From Chenopodium formosanum (lineage: Eukaryota > Streptophyta > Magnoliopsida > Caryophyllales > Amaranthaceae), in NCBI GenBank assembly GCA_024500155.1, contig CM044862.1, positions 42,542,001 to 42,606,000 on the forward strand: a stretch of 64,000 nt of DNA, given 5' to 3'. Shown one piece after another: positions 31,868 to 43,300 of the stretch. The notes below the pieces were generated by a model that was not told the origin of the DNA, searched no databases, and worked only from the letters and a program-made list of their open reading frames with translations. Position 1 is the first letter of the stretch. The number at the start of each line of letters is the position of its first letter. The translations under genes were made by a program, and so were the position numbers.

Positions 31868-34024
31868 TGTAGGGAATATTTCAAGCATTATCCCTAGCTT
31901 GAACCCCATTGTGATCATACACTAAAGTACGTTGGCGTCCAAAGGGAAAGAAGATAGAGCAAAAGAGTCGCCAACAAGTTTTTTAGGAACTTGTAAACCG
32001 TTCATGAGGTGAAGGTTACACCCCTTAACGATCCAAGAGATCGTCAACTCCAATAGGTCTTGAATCATGATTGGTAGTTCGGGGATGAAGGTACAAATCC
32101 AACCTAAAAGAGATTGAACCTGCCCTAATAATAGGCCTCTACTTTATTCTGATCGTACTCATGTGCGCTTTCTGACTAACATGCAATCAATAAGATTAAA
32201 CCTAAACCTGTTTATCTATGTTGGTTGAAAATTAATGCACAAATAAATGTATTATTGGCGTTCACTTGAATTATAATCAAATTAACCCTAAACAAGATTA
32301 TTAATTATCTTATATATGCGTGATTACAAATACCAATTCCCTTTAAACATGCATAAAAGGTGTGATTTAGCAATAACAATAAATATCAAGCAACATAATA
32401 AATAATCACAAATAATAATCATCATAATAATAATTATTATTATAATAATAATAAAATAATCATAATTAAAATAATCATGTTAAAGCATAATATTAATAGC
32501 AAGATACTAGGCATGATACTAACAAGATTAATAACAAACCCTAGCATGTCACTAAGCAATAAAAATCAAAACTTTAACCCTAACATGACACTAACAATCA
32601 TAAAAATTAGGAAGAACATAGGAAGCATCGCAGAAATCATAATTGGTATTAAAAATACCCTAGACATGATACTAGGAATTTATTGTTGTCACCCTAAACA
32701 TCAAATTAAGGAAAAAATCCTAACATGATACTAGGAATCAAAATAACAATCTAAGCATTATTCCTATATCATAATATCAATAAATCAATTACAGTACTAA
32801 CATGGATGCCTCGTACCTCTTTCTAATAACAAAATACACACGTTAGTAACTTCAAAGAAAATAATAATAAACAATTAAATTAAATAATTGAAATAAAGAT
32901 TTGGGACCAAACCCTCAGAAGTTAAAACCTTTCACGTCTAGGGCGAAGGCAACTTTAAACAATGCTAGGTATGTCTAGTGCTAATGTATGAGGAATTGTG
33001 TTTGTAAAAGGCTAGGCTTAGAAAGAGAGAGAGAATAAAAAATTTCTTAATGAGAGTTGGTGATTGAAAAAGAGGAGATATGCCCTTTATTTATAGAGAA
33101 AAAAGAGAGTCGAAGAATAAGAAAAGAATCTGAATTCGAATTGAAATAGAACTCGATGGACAACACTTTTTGCGAATTTTGTTTTTATCATATCTTTTGA
33201 TCTAGAAATCCAAATAAGGCATATAATATGTCGTTGGAAATATAATGAAGTCTAATTTACATCCCAATTGAAATCAGATTAAAATATTTTTTAGATAAAA
33301 AAATATGGATGAAATAGTAGGACGGTGTCAGTTTTGGATAGAGTTACATATCTCTTTCATATCTTTTTCGTTATAGCTCGGATTTAATATTATAATATAT
33401 CATTGGAAAGACAATTTCAAGATCTATCCAACCATATAAAATTTGGATAAATATTATGAGGCAAGAAAATAAAATCTGACTGTATTTGAATTCGAATAGA
33501 ATTAGGATTTAAGAAAAGTAAAGTTTTAAAAAAGGAAAGTTTTTATTTAACTCAAATTCTTTAATCTTATCTTTTCAAAAAGAATAATTAAGATCTTTTG
33601 GAAAATTACGGAAGCTTCTAATTAATACTAATTAGTTTAGGAATAAGATTAAACCTTTGGATCCTCCACATGACCATTGGGTCGTAGGTAAAATCTGGTT
33701 TGGGCCTAGTTTAGTATTTTTCCCATAACTTCCTCATTATTCATTGGAATTGGGCTTATATTGTATCGTTGGAAAGGTCTTTTCAAACCCCATTCAACTA
33801 CACCATTATTGGACCCTTATCATGGACCAAACTAAACTGGAATGCACGTTTTTAAAAAATAAGGTAAGGAAAGAAATATTTTAAAAAACAGAAAGAAGAG
33901 ATATTTTAATAAAAACATCCTCATCACTAGACTCTTCACACTTTTTCTTTGTTCGATAATCAAAAGACATGAGAGGTATTCATCACTGGGTTTAGTTTTG
34001 GGGAGACACATTTGGGTGTCTACA
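31868..34024 (-). repeat. Shared LTR: 5' LTR of E2a and probable 3' LTR of E2b
   Basis: 2,157 bp. On the minus strand it begins TGTAGACACCC (34024) and ends TTCCCTACA (31868). TATA box on the minus strand at 33095-33088. An AT-rich (AAT)n-like tract lies at about 32400-32475. Similar in length and sequence to 40910-43047. The E2a PBS abuts its left side and E2b 3' DNA its right. Confidence 0.85.
32400..32475. repeat. AT-rich simple repeat in LTR
   Basis: Imperfect AAT/ATT microsatellite (ATAATAATAATTATTATTAT and similar). Shorter versions occur at the same LTR place at about 10480 and 41450. Confidence 0.8.
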
Positions 34025-35519
34025 GCGACCGTCAACGAAAAAGTCGCAAATGTTATTAATTGCTACCGACTATAGACCGGTTGAAGATTTGCGACCGCCT
34101 TTAGCCGTCGCAAATTGTAAAAATTGCGACCGACTCAAAACCAGTCACAAATTTGCGACCGCCTTTAGCCGTTGAAGTAAAGTAATTTTTTTTTGGAAAA
34201 ATTGGGTATAAAATAAATAGACCCTAACCCTAATAACTTACACGTTGTATTTCCTCTTTCTTTTTCTCTCTCTTCTTTTTCTCTGTCTTCTCTTTCCTTT
34301 CTCACGCCTCTCCATCTCTTTCTCTTTCCTTTTTCCTTCTTCTTCTCTTTGCTTTCTATTTCTTCTGATTTTCTCCATTATCGCTCTCATATTCTTCTCC
34401 ATTCTTGCTTTTTCTTAAGTTTTCATCATCAAATAAATTGTTGTGTGTTGATTTTCGTCAACAATAAACAAATTGTTGTTTTCATTCATGGTCAAATTGG
34501 ACCATTAAAATTCCAAATCTGGAGTTTTTATGGTCGAATTTGACCGTATAAACCTAAAGAGGAAGAATTATTGGATAAGGTATGTTGTTTTGTTTAAAAA
34601 TTTTGTTTATTTTGTTTATTTTTTATTTTCATGGATTTATTTTGTTATCTAATCGAATTTCCATAATTGTTTGGTTAAGTTTGATTTTTTTTTTTTGATT
34701 TTTGTTTGAGTTTTAGGTTTGGTTTTTAGTTTCAAATTTCTTTGTTTTTATGAAATTCGAATTTCTTTGTTATTGGGTTTGATTTCATGAAAATCCGAAT
34801 TTCTTTGTTTTTGGGTTTGATTTTTATTAGTTTTTGAATTTTTTTGTCTATATTCATACGAATTGTCTTTTTTTCAATTTTTGTTTGAAATTTTGTTTGG
34901 GTTTTGTTTATTTTCGGTTTGTTTTTCAGTTTTGGTTGATTTTGCTCGAATTTTCGTATATTTTGTCTTATTTTTTTTTAGAATTATCATGATATTTGTT
35001 CATATTTTGTTGATATTTTTTTTGTTAACTTAGAATTTTAATTTGGTTTTTTGTTAATTTTAGTTTGATTTTGATAAATTTGTTGGTTAATTTTTGGGTT
35101 TATTTTTTCGGGTTAAGGGTTGTTTGAGTGGGTAACGATGGTGGGTAAGGGTTGTTTAGGGTGGGTGATGCTGTTTTTTATTTATTTATTTTTTATTTTC
35201 CTGAAAACTTTTTGCGACCGCTAAGATACCTGTCGCAATTATTGCGATCGCTAACATACCTGTCGCAATTAAATTTATTTGCGACCGTTTTGGTACCGGT
35301 CGTTGAAAATATAAGAAACGGTCGTAATAACTTTGCGACCGTCAACCAGTAGTAATTTGTTTTTTTGCGACTAAGGGAATTACGACCACTGCTTTACGAC
35401 CGTTGACGGTCGCAATTAGTTTTTACGACCGTTGACGGTCGCAATTAGTTTTTGCAACCGTTTTTGTTTTTTTTACGACCGTTTGTGGCTGTCACAAAAA
35501 CCTTAATTTTTAGTAGTGT
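34025..35519. mobile_element. CACTA-like non-autonomous derivative
   Basis: The right end reads TTTTTAGTAGTG, the complement of a CACTACTAAAAA terminus. Both ends are rich in the inverted motif GCGACCG/CGGTCGC (34025-34170 and 35213-35500). The interior has a TATAAA-like stretch (about 34206), a C/T-rich leader and T-rich intron-like DNA, with no transposase. The left terminal CACTA is absent: GCGACCG directly follows the LTR end at 34024, so the left tip is lost. The other strand of the right end begins CACTACTAAAAATTAAGG. Confidence 0.6.
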
Positions 35520-35521
35520 AC

Positions 35522-35785
35522 CTTCTCAAATCTTGGTGAAAACCTCCACAATCTTAGCAAACGTCGTCGAAGACCGTCCATCTCGTGCTATCTTCTAAAA
35601 TCTTGGTGACAACCTCCATAATCATAGCAAATGCCATCAAAGACCGCCCATATCGTGCTATCTTCTCATAATTTGGTGACAACCTCCACAATCTTAGCGA
35701 ATGCAATTGAATACTGCCCATCTCGTGCTATCTTCTCAAATCTAAGTGTCAACCTCCTCAATCTTAGCAAACGTTGTCGATGATA
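35522..35785. repeat. 70-bp tandem repeat, about 3.7 copies
   Basis: Units begin CTTCTNAAATC at 35522, 35592, 35662 and 35732, an exact 70-bp period; each has a AACCTCCACAATCTTAGC-like segment and TCTCGTGCTAT. It lies just inside the 3' LTR of E2b, where Tat-type elements often carry tandem repeats. Confidence 0.85.
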
Positions 35786-36180
35786 ACTTCACTTGAAGTC
35801 ATCCTCAACTGTTGCGATAATATTCCAAAGAAAACTACCGAAGACCAACGCTTGTCGATCCTTAATGCTGCTTGAATTTTACTGTTGTAGATACTTGCTG
35901 AAATTGCTGTTGTGCCAGTACGTTGGCACTTTTGCTTTCTGTGAAACATTATGTCGGTGCCTGCGATGAGCTAATGCTTAGGCGCTTTAAGCTAAGTGAG
36001 ATGATCTTTTGTCAGGTCGATCACTTATTGCGATTGTAATTAAGCCAACTACTTAATCATGTCAAATTGCTTATAGGAACCCGAAAATTGTTGCACTAGG
36101 TCCGCATAATCTAATATGGGGACCACACATTTTGTCGCAGCACCAGCGCTCGCTGGAACTATCTGTCGCCTTTTCTTCTG

Positions 36181-36229
36181 TCACCAGGCAACAGATTTTG
36201 TCGCCAGGCGAGAGCCTTGTCGTCTAGCG
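36181..36229. other. Phased GCG module 5, degenerate
   Basis: Centre TCGCCAGGCG (TCG 36201, GCG 36208, 7 apart) and GCG at 36227 (19 on). TCACCAGGCA, a second central-like copy, stands exactly 20 bp to the left (36181). The upstream part (36130-36180) has further GCG/CGC but not clearly phased. Confidence 0.35.
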
Positions 36230-38334
36230 CTGGACTCAGGCCTTCCTTTTTTTGCCCTTGCTGCTGCTGTTCGTTGCTCGGTTTCCCTCTGAAATTTGAA
36301 CTTGGTCGTTTCCTTTAAACCAAATCCGCTCAAATCTTTTGTAAATTAAAGCTCTTCATCTCTAATTTACTAATCTATGTAACTCCTCTTATCTTGGAAG
36401 AATCTCATGTATCTTATATGTGGTTTTTTGAAAAAAATCTGAGAATATTCTTCCTTGCTTGCTCTTTGGAATGTACCTGCACTTATATTTTGGACTATAG
36501 GACTTTGCTCATCTTTCTTTAGGGTTGACCTAAGACTTAGTGTTACTTGACTCATTAACTTGACACGACTGAAGGTATAAACTTGACTTAATGATGACTC
36601 ACTTCGTGTGACTCGTGTGTGCATAGTAATGACTCAATGTGTACATGACAAAAATTTCCGTCATTTTTGTGGATGGTATCGACTTTCTCCCGAAAAAGAA
36701 ATACGCAAAAAGGAAGAAGTTATTGAAGATGCATGTTGAATGAGCTTAGCCAAGTATATGTGTTTGATGCTGTCTCTTAAGGTGCAAAGGTTAATTCATC
36801 CTAGGCTATCCTAGTTAACTCATTAATGAAAGTATGTAGGTAACCTAGGCATGGAGGCTAAGCACTTCATACTTCGTGATGCGATAACGATTACAAGTGA
36901 TGAGTTATTTTGATATGACAAGGCATGCTTCAACGTCGTGTTAAGATTTCATGACAAAGGGTTCCTAAGAGAAGTATATTTGTCATGTATCTGTGATGTG
37001 TGTGATAGTGACACCAAAGTTAGGCCGCAAGGACTAAGTGTGTGGAAAAGTATTATTTCAAGAAGAGTCAAATGATGGTGACTCTTAGGCTGGGCATGCT
37101 AATAATGTAAGGATCAAGCCCCCAAGTCTAGCTCTAAATGAAAAGGGATGATCATTGGAGATCCTTTGATATGATCATGGTGTGAGTGTGTGAATGTGAA
37201 TATGAATGCATTTTTATTACGACCGCACATCGATGTGAGGTTGCCTACGTATCCGTTAGGAATTAGGCCAAATGTAGCTCTAGATGAACCTCACACAAGT
37301 GTGTGTATACCTCAAAAAGGTCTTTTTAAGGGTTGTAACGTGGTTAGGCTAAAGGTTTGAAGAAAAAGGGGATAAAGGCTCAAGACTCTAGATAAGCCCC
37401 CAAGGTGTGCAACCCTGCTTTTGAATCTTTATATTTTTATGCTTGAGGCTTTTAACTCTTGTTTAGCTCTCTTTTTTTTATATATATTTTGCTCTCTCTT
37501 TTGCTTTAGCATTTATTTTATTTTTAAAATTGTGGGAAATCCCAATCATGTGGTCTATCACTCACTTGACATTCATGTTTCTCAGGCACGGAACCGAGCA
37601 CTCGATAAGAGATGCAATTAGAGACGTGTTTATATCAAGGACATGTTCATGTCAAAGACATTGGAACACTTGCCCTTTTGTACCCTTTTATTTCTTTTAT
37701 TTTTTTTTATTTTTATTTTTTTTTTGCTATTTTAATCTTTTAAATCACTCAAGCTTTTGTTCTTTGAAAATTGCATAAGTCACACACCATCCCATCCCAT
37801 GGTTAGGTAGATGTGGGTTAAAGAAAGAAAGGCCAATCGTTAGATGAGGCTCAAAGTGGTTTATCAAGAAAGGATTGCATATTTGAAAGGGTAAAGATGA
37901 TATGATAGGCTACAAGGGGTGCCTCAAATCATTGGTATACCATGTTCTTAGTTTGACATTTTTTTTTATTTTTTTAATGTGATGCAATGATCATATGTAA
38001 GAAATAAAATGCTCATTTTATTAAAAGGGAGAAAGAAAAAATCTATAATGTAAATCTAAGGAAAAAAAAGTGTCTATGCTAGACTTATTGGGGAAAGGAA
38101 AAAACTGAAAAAGAAATAGAAAAAAGAGGTCATGAAATCTTGTCATTGAAGCTCGCCTCTTGTCTTGTGTCGTTTGCTTTTTCATCACCCAGTCTTCTTG
38201 CTAGCTAGAGGCAATGGGATCTTGTTTGCTTCTATGAGATCTTGAATGAGATTTTGAAACCTATAGCATTAATCCGTGGTATGACTCTTTCCTTGATGGT
38301 ACTTGCAATAAGAGTTAAGATTCCATCTCAAAGA
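36230..38334 (-). other. E2b 3' untranslated region
   Basis: No gene. From 36467 it aligns with E2a 11035-12784, including the post-integrase motif at 37200-37280. The segment 36230-36466 has no counterpart in E2a within the window. Confidence 0.55.
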
Positions 38335-39265
38335 TTAATTTTCTAGCGTTGGATCATTAGTAGGGCCGATAGGTTTGATTAATCCTCGACCATAGAGACG
38401 ATCGAAAGCAATGTCATAGGTCATTCCAATGGGTGTGAGCTCTCTTTTGGGTTTCGTTTTAGATCCTTGATTATCCATGCCTAAGACCTCATTGTGATCA
38501 AAGGTTCTAACATTGCTACTAGAGTGGGCCTTTTCGGAGGAAGAAGGATTGTCGTTCTTCTTTCCTTTCCAGCCACTATGGTTACTATTGTTAGTAGCTC
38601 TTTGCTTTGCGAGGTCATCTTCGATTTCAATTCCGATGTTATAGACGGCCTTGAAAGTATTCAAATTATGTTGATAGTTTAAATGCTTTGAATATTTCTC
38701 TTGGAGATTCTTGATAAACATCCTTACGGATTCTTTTTTGGTGGGCACCTCAATCATCTTAGCGGAAGTTTCCCTCCACTTACTAAAGAAATAAGTAAAG
38801 CCTTCATTCTCTCTTTGTCTTAGCATCTTAAGTTGTCTATAGTCAGTTTCAATTTGAATATTACCCTTATATCTGTCAATGAAAGCGTTTTTTATTCCAT
38901 CCCAAGTAGAGGTTTTTTTCTTTATTAAGAGAAAAGAACCAATGTTAACAAACGGTTTCTAAAGACATTGAGAATAAAGAGTGTAAAATTTTCTTATTAA
39001 TCCCCTTAGTGTTCATTATAGTTTCAAAGGCCCTTAAGTGGAAGTAAGGATTATCTGTTGTCTTGAACTTAGGGATGTCATTGGCATTGAAATTCTGCGG
39101 AAGAAGCTCCTTGTCAACTGAGACCCCTTGTGAGCTTATGCCTTGGAATCTATAGTCATTAGATATTTTGCTCAAGCTTTCTTGCATAAGCTTCATTTGT
39201 TGTTGTTTCACAGGGTCATTGATTTTGAGGGTTAAAGCCTTCAATACCTCAATCATGTCTTCCAT
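38335..39265 (-). pseudogene. gag: E2b Gag
   Basis: Counterpart of E2a gag. Frames: MEDMIEVLKALTLKINDP... with PYFHLRAFETIMNTKGINK (39265-38945), then LRQRENEGFTYFFSKWRET and FTPIGMT-like LTPIGMTYDIAFDRL (38826-38335). About 120 bp between them (38827-38944) is out of frame. The knuckle downstream (YCKYHQGKSHTTD) has a stop in place of its next residue. More decayed than E2a gag. Confidence 0.78.
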
Positions 39266-40491
39266 TTGCTTCTCAAGCTCATTGACTTCTTCTTAACTTG
39301 TCATTATCTTCTTAGCTTTTCTCTTTTGACGAATCGATTTATCAAAAAGTTGAACTTGAACGAAGGTGTTGTCCTTGATTAATCGCCCTTCTCTCCTTGA
39401 CAAAGTACTGTGGAAAGGGAAATTTGGGATAAGTTATTTTAATATTTATTTTTTTACTCGAGCTCAATTAAACATGCAATAGATTGAAAGAGGATATGGA
39501 AGAGAATAAAAATGGAATGGACCCTCAACTCAAATGACGGAAAAACGAATCATGCATGAACCTAAGACATGGTCATGGTGTGACAAGAGTGTGTACAAAG
39601 TGTGTGCTAAGAATAGTGAGTTTAGGTGACATGTTAACACTTGTGTCATGACCATGTGGCTAGACTATGTGACAAGTCTCGAACAAAGACTAAGTTAAGA
39701 CCTCACGATATGCATTAAACTGGACAAGCTGTGGTATTTTAATCATAACTCTGATCTGCGCCTTTGATTGGGATGAAACTAATGCCAAATTAAAGATAAA
39801 ACTCGGGGCTACAGATCCATAGGGTGTACGACTCTTAACTCTTTCTGTAACTCCGGCTATTACCAAAACAAATTGAAGCTTGTGCAGTATACGGGAATAA
39901 ATTCCGGGTTGACTTAAAGAAACTATGACTCAATTTTAGGTTTATTCATTAGTTCAAATTAATTAATTAATTAAGCAAATTACTTTAGTCATTGGTTAGT
40001 TTATTATGACTTATTTACAAACACAAGTCAAAACAAACGCTTAGTTTAGTCGCATAAAGCATGCATAACAAATAATGCACAAGTAGTCAAGTAGGCACAA
40101 TATGATGCAATGAGTTTGCAACCTAACCATAGCTCTAGTTCTCTAAAGTTCCGGAAATGGGTTAGTCAAAGAGGGTCCATGTTTATGAGTCCGGATGCAC
40201 CGCGTTAAAGCCTTACCTTTGGAAGGGTTGGCGCGTGTGGATGGGACCCTGGGAGTTAAACTCGCTTCCATGGTTTGGTGAATTCAACATTCTCGGATGT
40301 TCCCTTTGTTGCACAGAGCGTTCAATCGGGTAGATGGAGCATGAATTCCCAGACGGTTATGTCCATATATAGATCACATATGGATTTAAGAAAAGTGAGA
40401 AAAACTCAATCAGGTTGTAGAATTGAGCAAACAGTGCTAGAACTGATTGAAATTAGAACTCATATTTTTGGCTCGGTATTGGAAGAATGCA
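39266..40491 (-). other. E2b 5' leader
   Basis: Aligns with E2a 13830-15127; the first bases are the 5' end of gag, the rest is non-coding. No separate gene is seen. The short plus-strand frame at 40275-40754 is a chance reading across this leader and the GCG module. Confidence 0.5.
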
Positions 40492-40579
40492 GCGCCAGCC
40501 AACTGAAACACTCGCCGCGATATAGCCCTGTCGCCTGGCGACAGAATTGTCGCTTGGCAACAGAGCCATATATTTGGCG
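40492..40579. other. Phased GCG module 4 (E2b leader)
   Basis: Sites at 40492 (GCG), 40512 (TCG), 40531 (TCG), 40538 (GCG), 40557 (GCA), 40577 (GCG): spacings 20, 19, 7, 19, 20, the same as module 3. Its centre TGTCGCCTGGCGACA is an odd palindrome. Three of six sites differ from GCG by one base, yet position is kept. Confidence 0.55.
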
Positions 40580-40909
40580 ACATACTTTGTTTTCTAGACG
40601 CCAGTTCCTACATGCCTCAGCAGCTTTCCGTGTTTGTAAAATTTTCCAGTTTTCCGCAACATTTTTCGGTTTTAGTTGTGAAAGATATTCCTCAAATTTC
40701 CTACCTGTAAAAAAACCTATGTTTTTGACTCATTACGAATGGTCTTTCCAATGAGAACCTTTTTTATGCATATGACAATAAGTTTAATCAAAATTACGTA
40801 CATGAAATACTTAGAACTTTTCGAGTCTCATCCACTCATTCTAAATCATTGCCGAAATAAATTTCAAGAATTAAAATAGAAATCCTACCTAGTGGAGGCG
40901 CCAAAAAAC

Positions 40910-43047
40910 TGTAGGGAATATATCAAGCATTTCCCCAAACTTGAAACCCATTGTGATCATATACTTAAGCATGGTGGCGTCCAAAGGGAAGCATGATAGA
41001 GCAAAAGAGTCGCCAACAAGTTTTAGGAACTTGTAAACCGTTCACAGGGTGAAGGTTACACCCCTTAACGATCTAGGAGATCATTAACTCTAATAGGTCT
41101 GGAACCAGGAATGGAAGTCCAGGGATGAAGGTACAAATCCAATCTAAAAGAGAAAGAACCTGCCCTAATAATAGGCCTCTACTTTATTCTTCTCGTATTC
41201 ATGTGCACTTTCTGACTAACATGCAATCAATAGGTTTACCCGAAACCTGTTTAATCTATGTTGGTTGAATATTAATGCACAAACAAAACTATTATTGGAG
41301 ATCACTTGAATTATAATTAAATAAACCCTAAACAAGATTATTATTTATCTTATTAAGCGTGATTACGAGTATAAATTCCCTTTAAAAATTCATAAAAGGC
41401 GTGATCAAGCAATAACAAAAGCAATAATCAAGCAACATAATAATAATCATAAAAAAATAATTAAATTAATCATTATCACATTCATATTAAAGCATAATAA
41501 TAGCAAGATCCTAGCCATGATACTAACAAGATTAATAACAAATCTTATCATGTAACTAAACAATATAAAGATCAAAGCTTTAGACCTAACATGGTACTAA
41601 CATTCTATTAGGAAAGAAAATAGAAAGCATCATAGAAGTCATAATTAATATTAGAAATTACCCTAAACATAACAGTAGGAAGCAATAAAACATCCTAACA
41701 TGATACTAGGAATTAAAATAATAATTTAAGCACAATTTCTATATCAAAAGATCAATAAAGCAATTAAATTACTTACTTGGATGCCTTGTATCTCTTTCTA
41801 ATAACAATATACACACGTTAGTAACTTCAAGGAAAATAATAAATTAAAAAATTAAATTAAATAATTGAATTAGAGATTTGGGACCAAACCCTAAGAAATA
41901 TCAAACCTTTTAACATCTAGGGAAAAGGCAACTTGAACTTGGCTAGGTGTGTCTAGATCTTGTAAATGCGGAATTTTGTTTGTAAAAAGGTTGGTTTAAG
42001 AGAGAGAGAGTATCAAGAATTTCTTGATGAGAGTTTGTGAGAATTAGGTGGAGAATTGATGATTTAAAACGGAGGTTTAAGGACGCTATTTATAACGAAA
42101 ATAGTCCGAATTTGATAAAAAAAAGAATCGGAGTTCGAAGAGGAATAAAACACGCCACTCTCACCACAACAGCCTTTGTAGCGCTATGTTGTCCGGCGCG
42201 GCAACACACAGTTTTTGAGGATTTTGTTGTTATCATATCTTTTAATCCATAAGTCTAAATAAGGCATATAATATGTCGTTGGAAAGATCTTGAACTCAAC
42301 TTTTAAACCCAATTAGAATCAGATTAAAATCTTTTGTAGATACAATGATATGGCGGAAATAGTGGATGGGTGTCAGTTTTGGATAGAGTTTTGTATTCAA
42401 TTCATATCCTTTTTGTTATAGCTCGGATTTAATATTATAATATATCATTGGAAAGATAATTTAAAGATCTATCCAACCATATAAAATTTTGATAATTATT
42501 ATGAGGCACGAAAGCAAATTTGAACATATTCCACTTCGTACAAAACAAGGACTCTCAAAAGGAGTAGTTTTATTCAATTTCAAACAATTTGAAACATAAT
42601 TATCAATCCTAACTCCATTAGGATTTTGGAGAACCTTCTAGTTATTCTAGAATACTATAATCAATTCTAATAGTTTTAGGAATGATAATTTATAATAAGC
42701 CCTCCTCTAGATCATTGGGCCGCTTATAAGAACCAAACCGGGCCTAGTTTAGTATTTTGTCCTTAACTTCCTCATTATTCATCGGAATTGGGCTTATAAT
42801 ATATCGTTGTAAAGATCTTTTTAAGTCCCATCCAACTACCCCACTATTGGACCCTTTTCATGGATTAAACTAAAGTGGGTTGGCTATTTTCATAAAATAG
42901 GTATTTGAAAACAGAAAGAAGGGATATTTTAATAAAAACATCATCATCACTAGACTTTCCACACTTTCACCTTGTTCTATAATAAAATGACATGAAAGGT
43001 ATTTATCATTGGGTTTGGTTTTGGGGAGACACAAATGGGTGTCTACA
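40910..43047 (-). repeat. E2b 5' LTR
   Basis: 2,138 bp; minus strand TGTAGACACCC...TTCCCTACA. TATA box on the minus strand at 42094-42087. PBS next to it is degraded (TGGCGCCTCCACTAGG at about 40904-40889). Confidence 0.85.
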
Positions 43048-43300
43048 CACATCCTTAAAGGTCTTTTTACAATTTGCTACCCCACCCGTAGGAATAACTA
43101 TGGGCAAATCTACCACATCTACTATTTTTAAATAGTTTGATAATTTTAAAATGATAGAATAAGTTACACCAGAATCAAACAAAACTTTAACAGGAATAGA
43201 GTTACACCAGAATCTAGTGATGACATTTTGAAACGATAATTTGAAATGATAGAATAAGTTACACCAGAATCTAGTCATGACATCTTTCGTGGAATCAACC
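43048..43300 (-). pseudogene. Chromovirus-like protease fragment
   Basis: Minus strand: IPVKVLFDSGVTYSIILKL at about 43190-43130, the active site DSG where the family has FDSGATHSFI, then LPIVIPTGGVANCKKTFKDV up to the E2b border. A local duplication (TGATAGAATAAGTTACACCA at about 43154 and 43243) distorts the N-terminal side. It continues the gag at 50434 and beyond across the Athila-like insertion. Confidence 0.65.

Larger units (their letters stand above)
11035..34024 (-). mobile_element. E2a: gag-only (TR-GAG-like) LTR retrotransposon, interrupted
   Basis: Minus-strand element made of 34024-31634 plus 15291-11035 around the CACTA insertion. The 5' LTR is 31868-34024, the PBS 31845-31862, and gag lies at about 14027-12785. 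A short 3' region beyond gag contains the motif that follows integrase in E1 (11860-11935), but PR, RT, RNase H and IN are absent. Elements with LTRs and gag but no pol are known in plants as TR-GAG. The 3' LTR is not seen, because E1 abuts at 11034. Confidence 0.7.
31868..43047 (-). mobile_element. E2b: second gag-only LTR retrotransposon
   Basis: 5' LTR 40910-43047, internal 40909-34025 and 3' LTR 31868-34024 shared with E2a. Gag is at about 39290-38270, a 3' region aligns with E2a, a 70-bp tandem repeat precedes the 3' LTR, and a CACTA-like derivative is inserted against that LTR. No pol. Its 5' LTR is inserted in the protease of the chromovirus fragment (boundary 43047/43048). The expected other half of that protease is not to the left of 31868, so the array probably arose by recombination between two elements. 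Confidence 0.65.

Noticed and set aside
34349..34543. Small plus-strand ORF after the C/T-rich leader of the CACTA-like derivative.
   Set aside because: 64 codons of low-complexity reading, no homologue recognised; most likely leader sequence.
11035..36467. E2a and E2b appear to end at the same homologous point (11035 and 36467), suggesting a shared 3' terminus.
   Set aside because: E1's LTR ends at 11034 and cuts E2a there. E2b continues past 36467 to the tandem repeat and LTR, so the common end is only the limit of the alignment.
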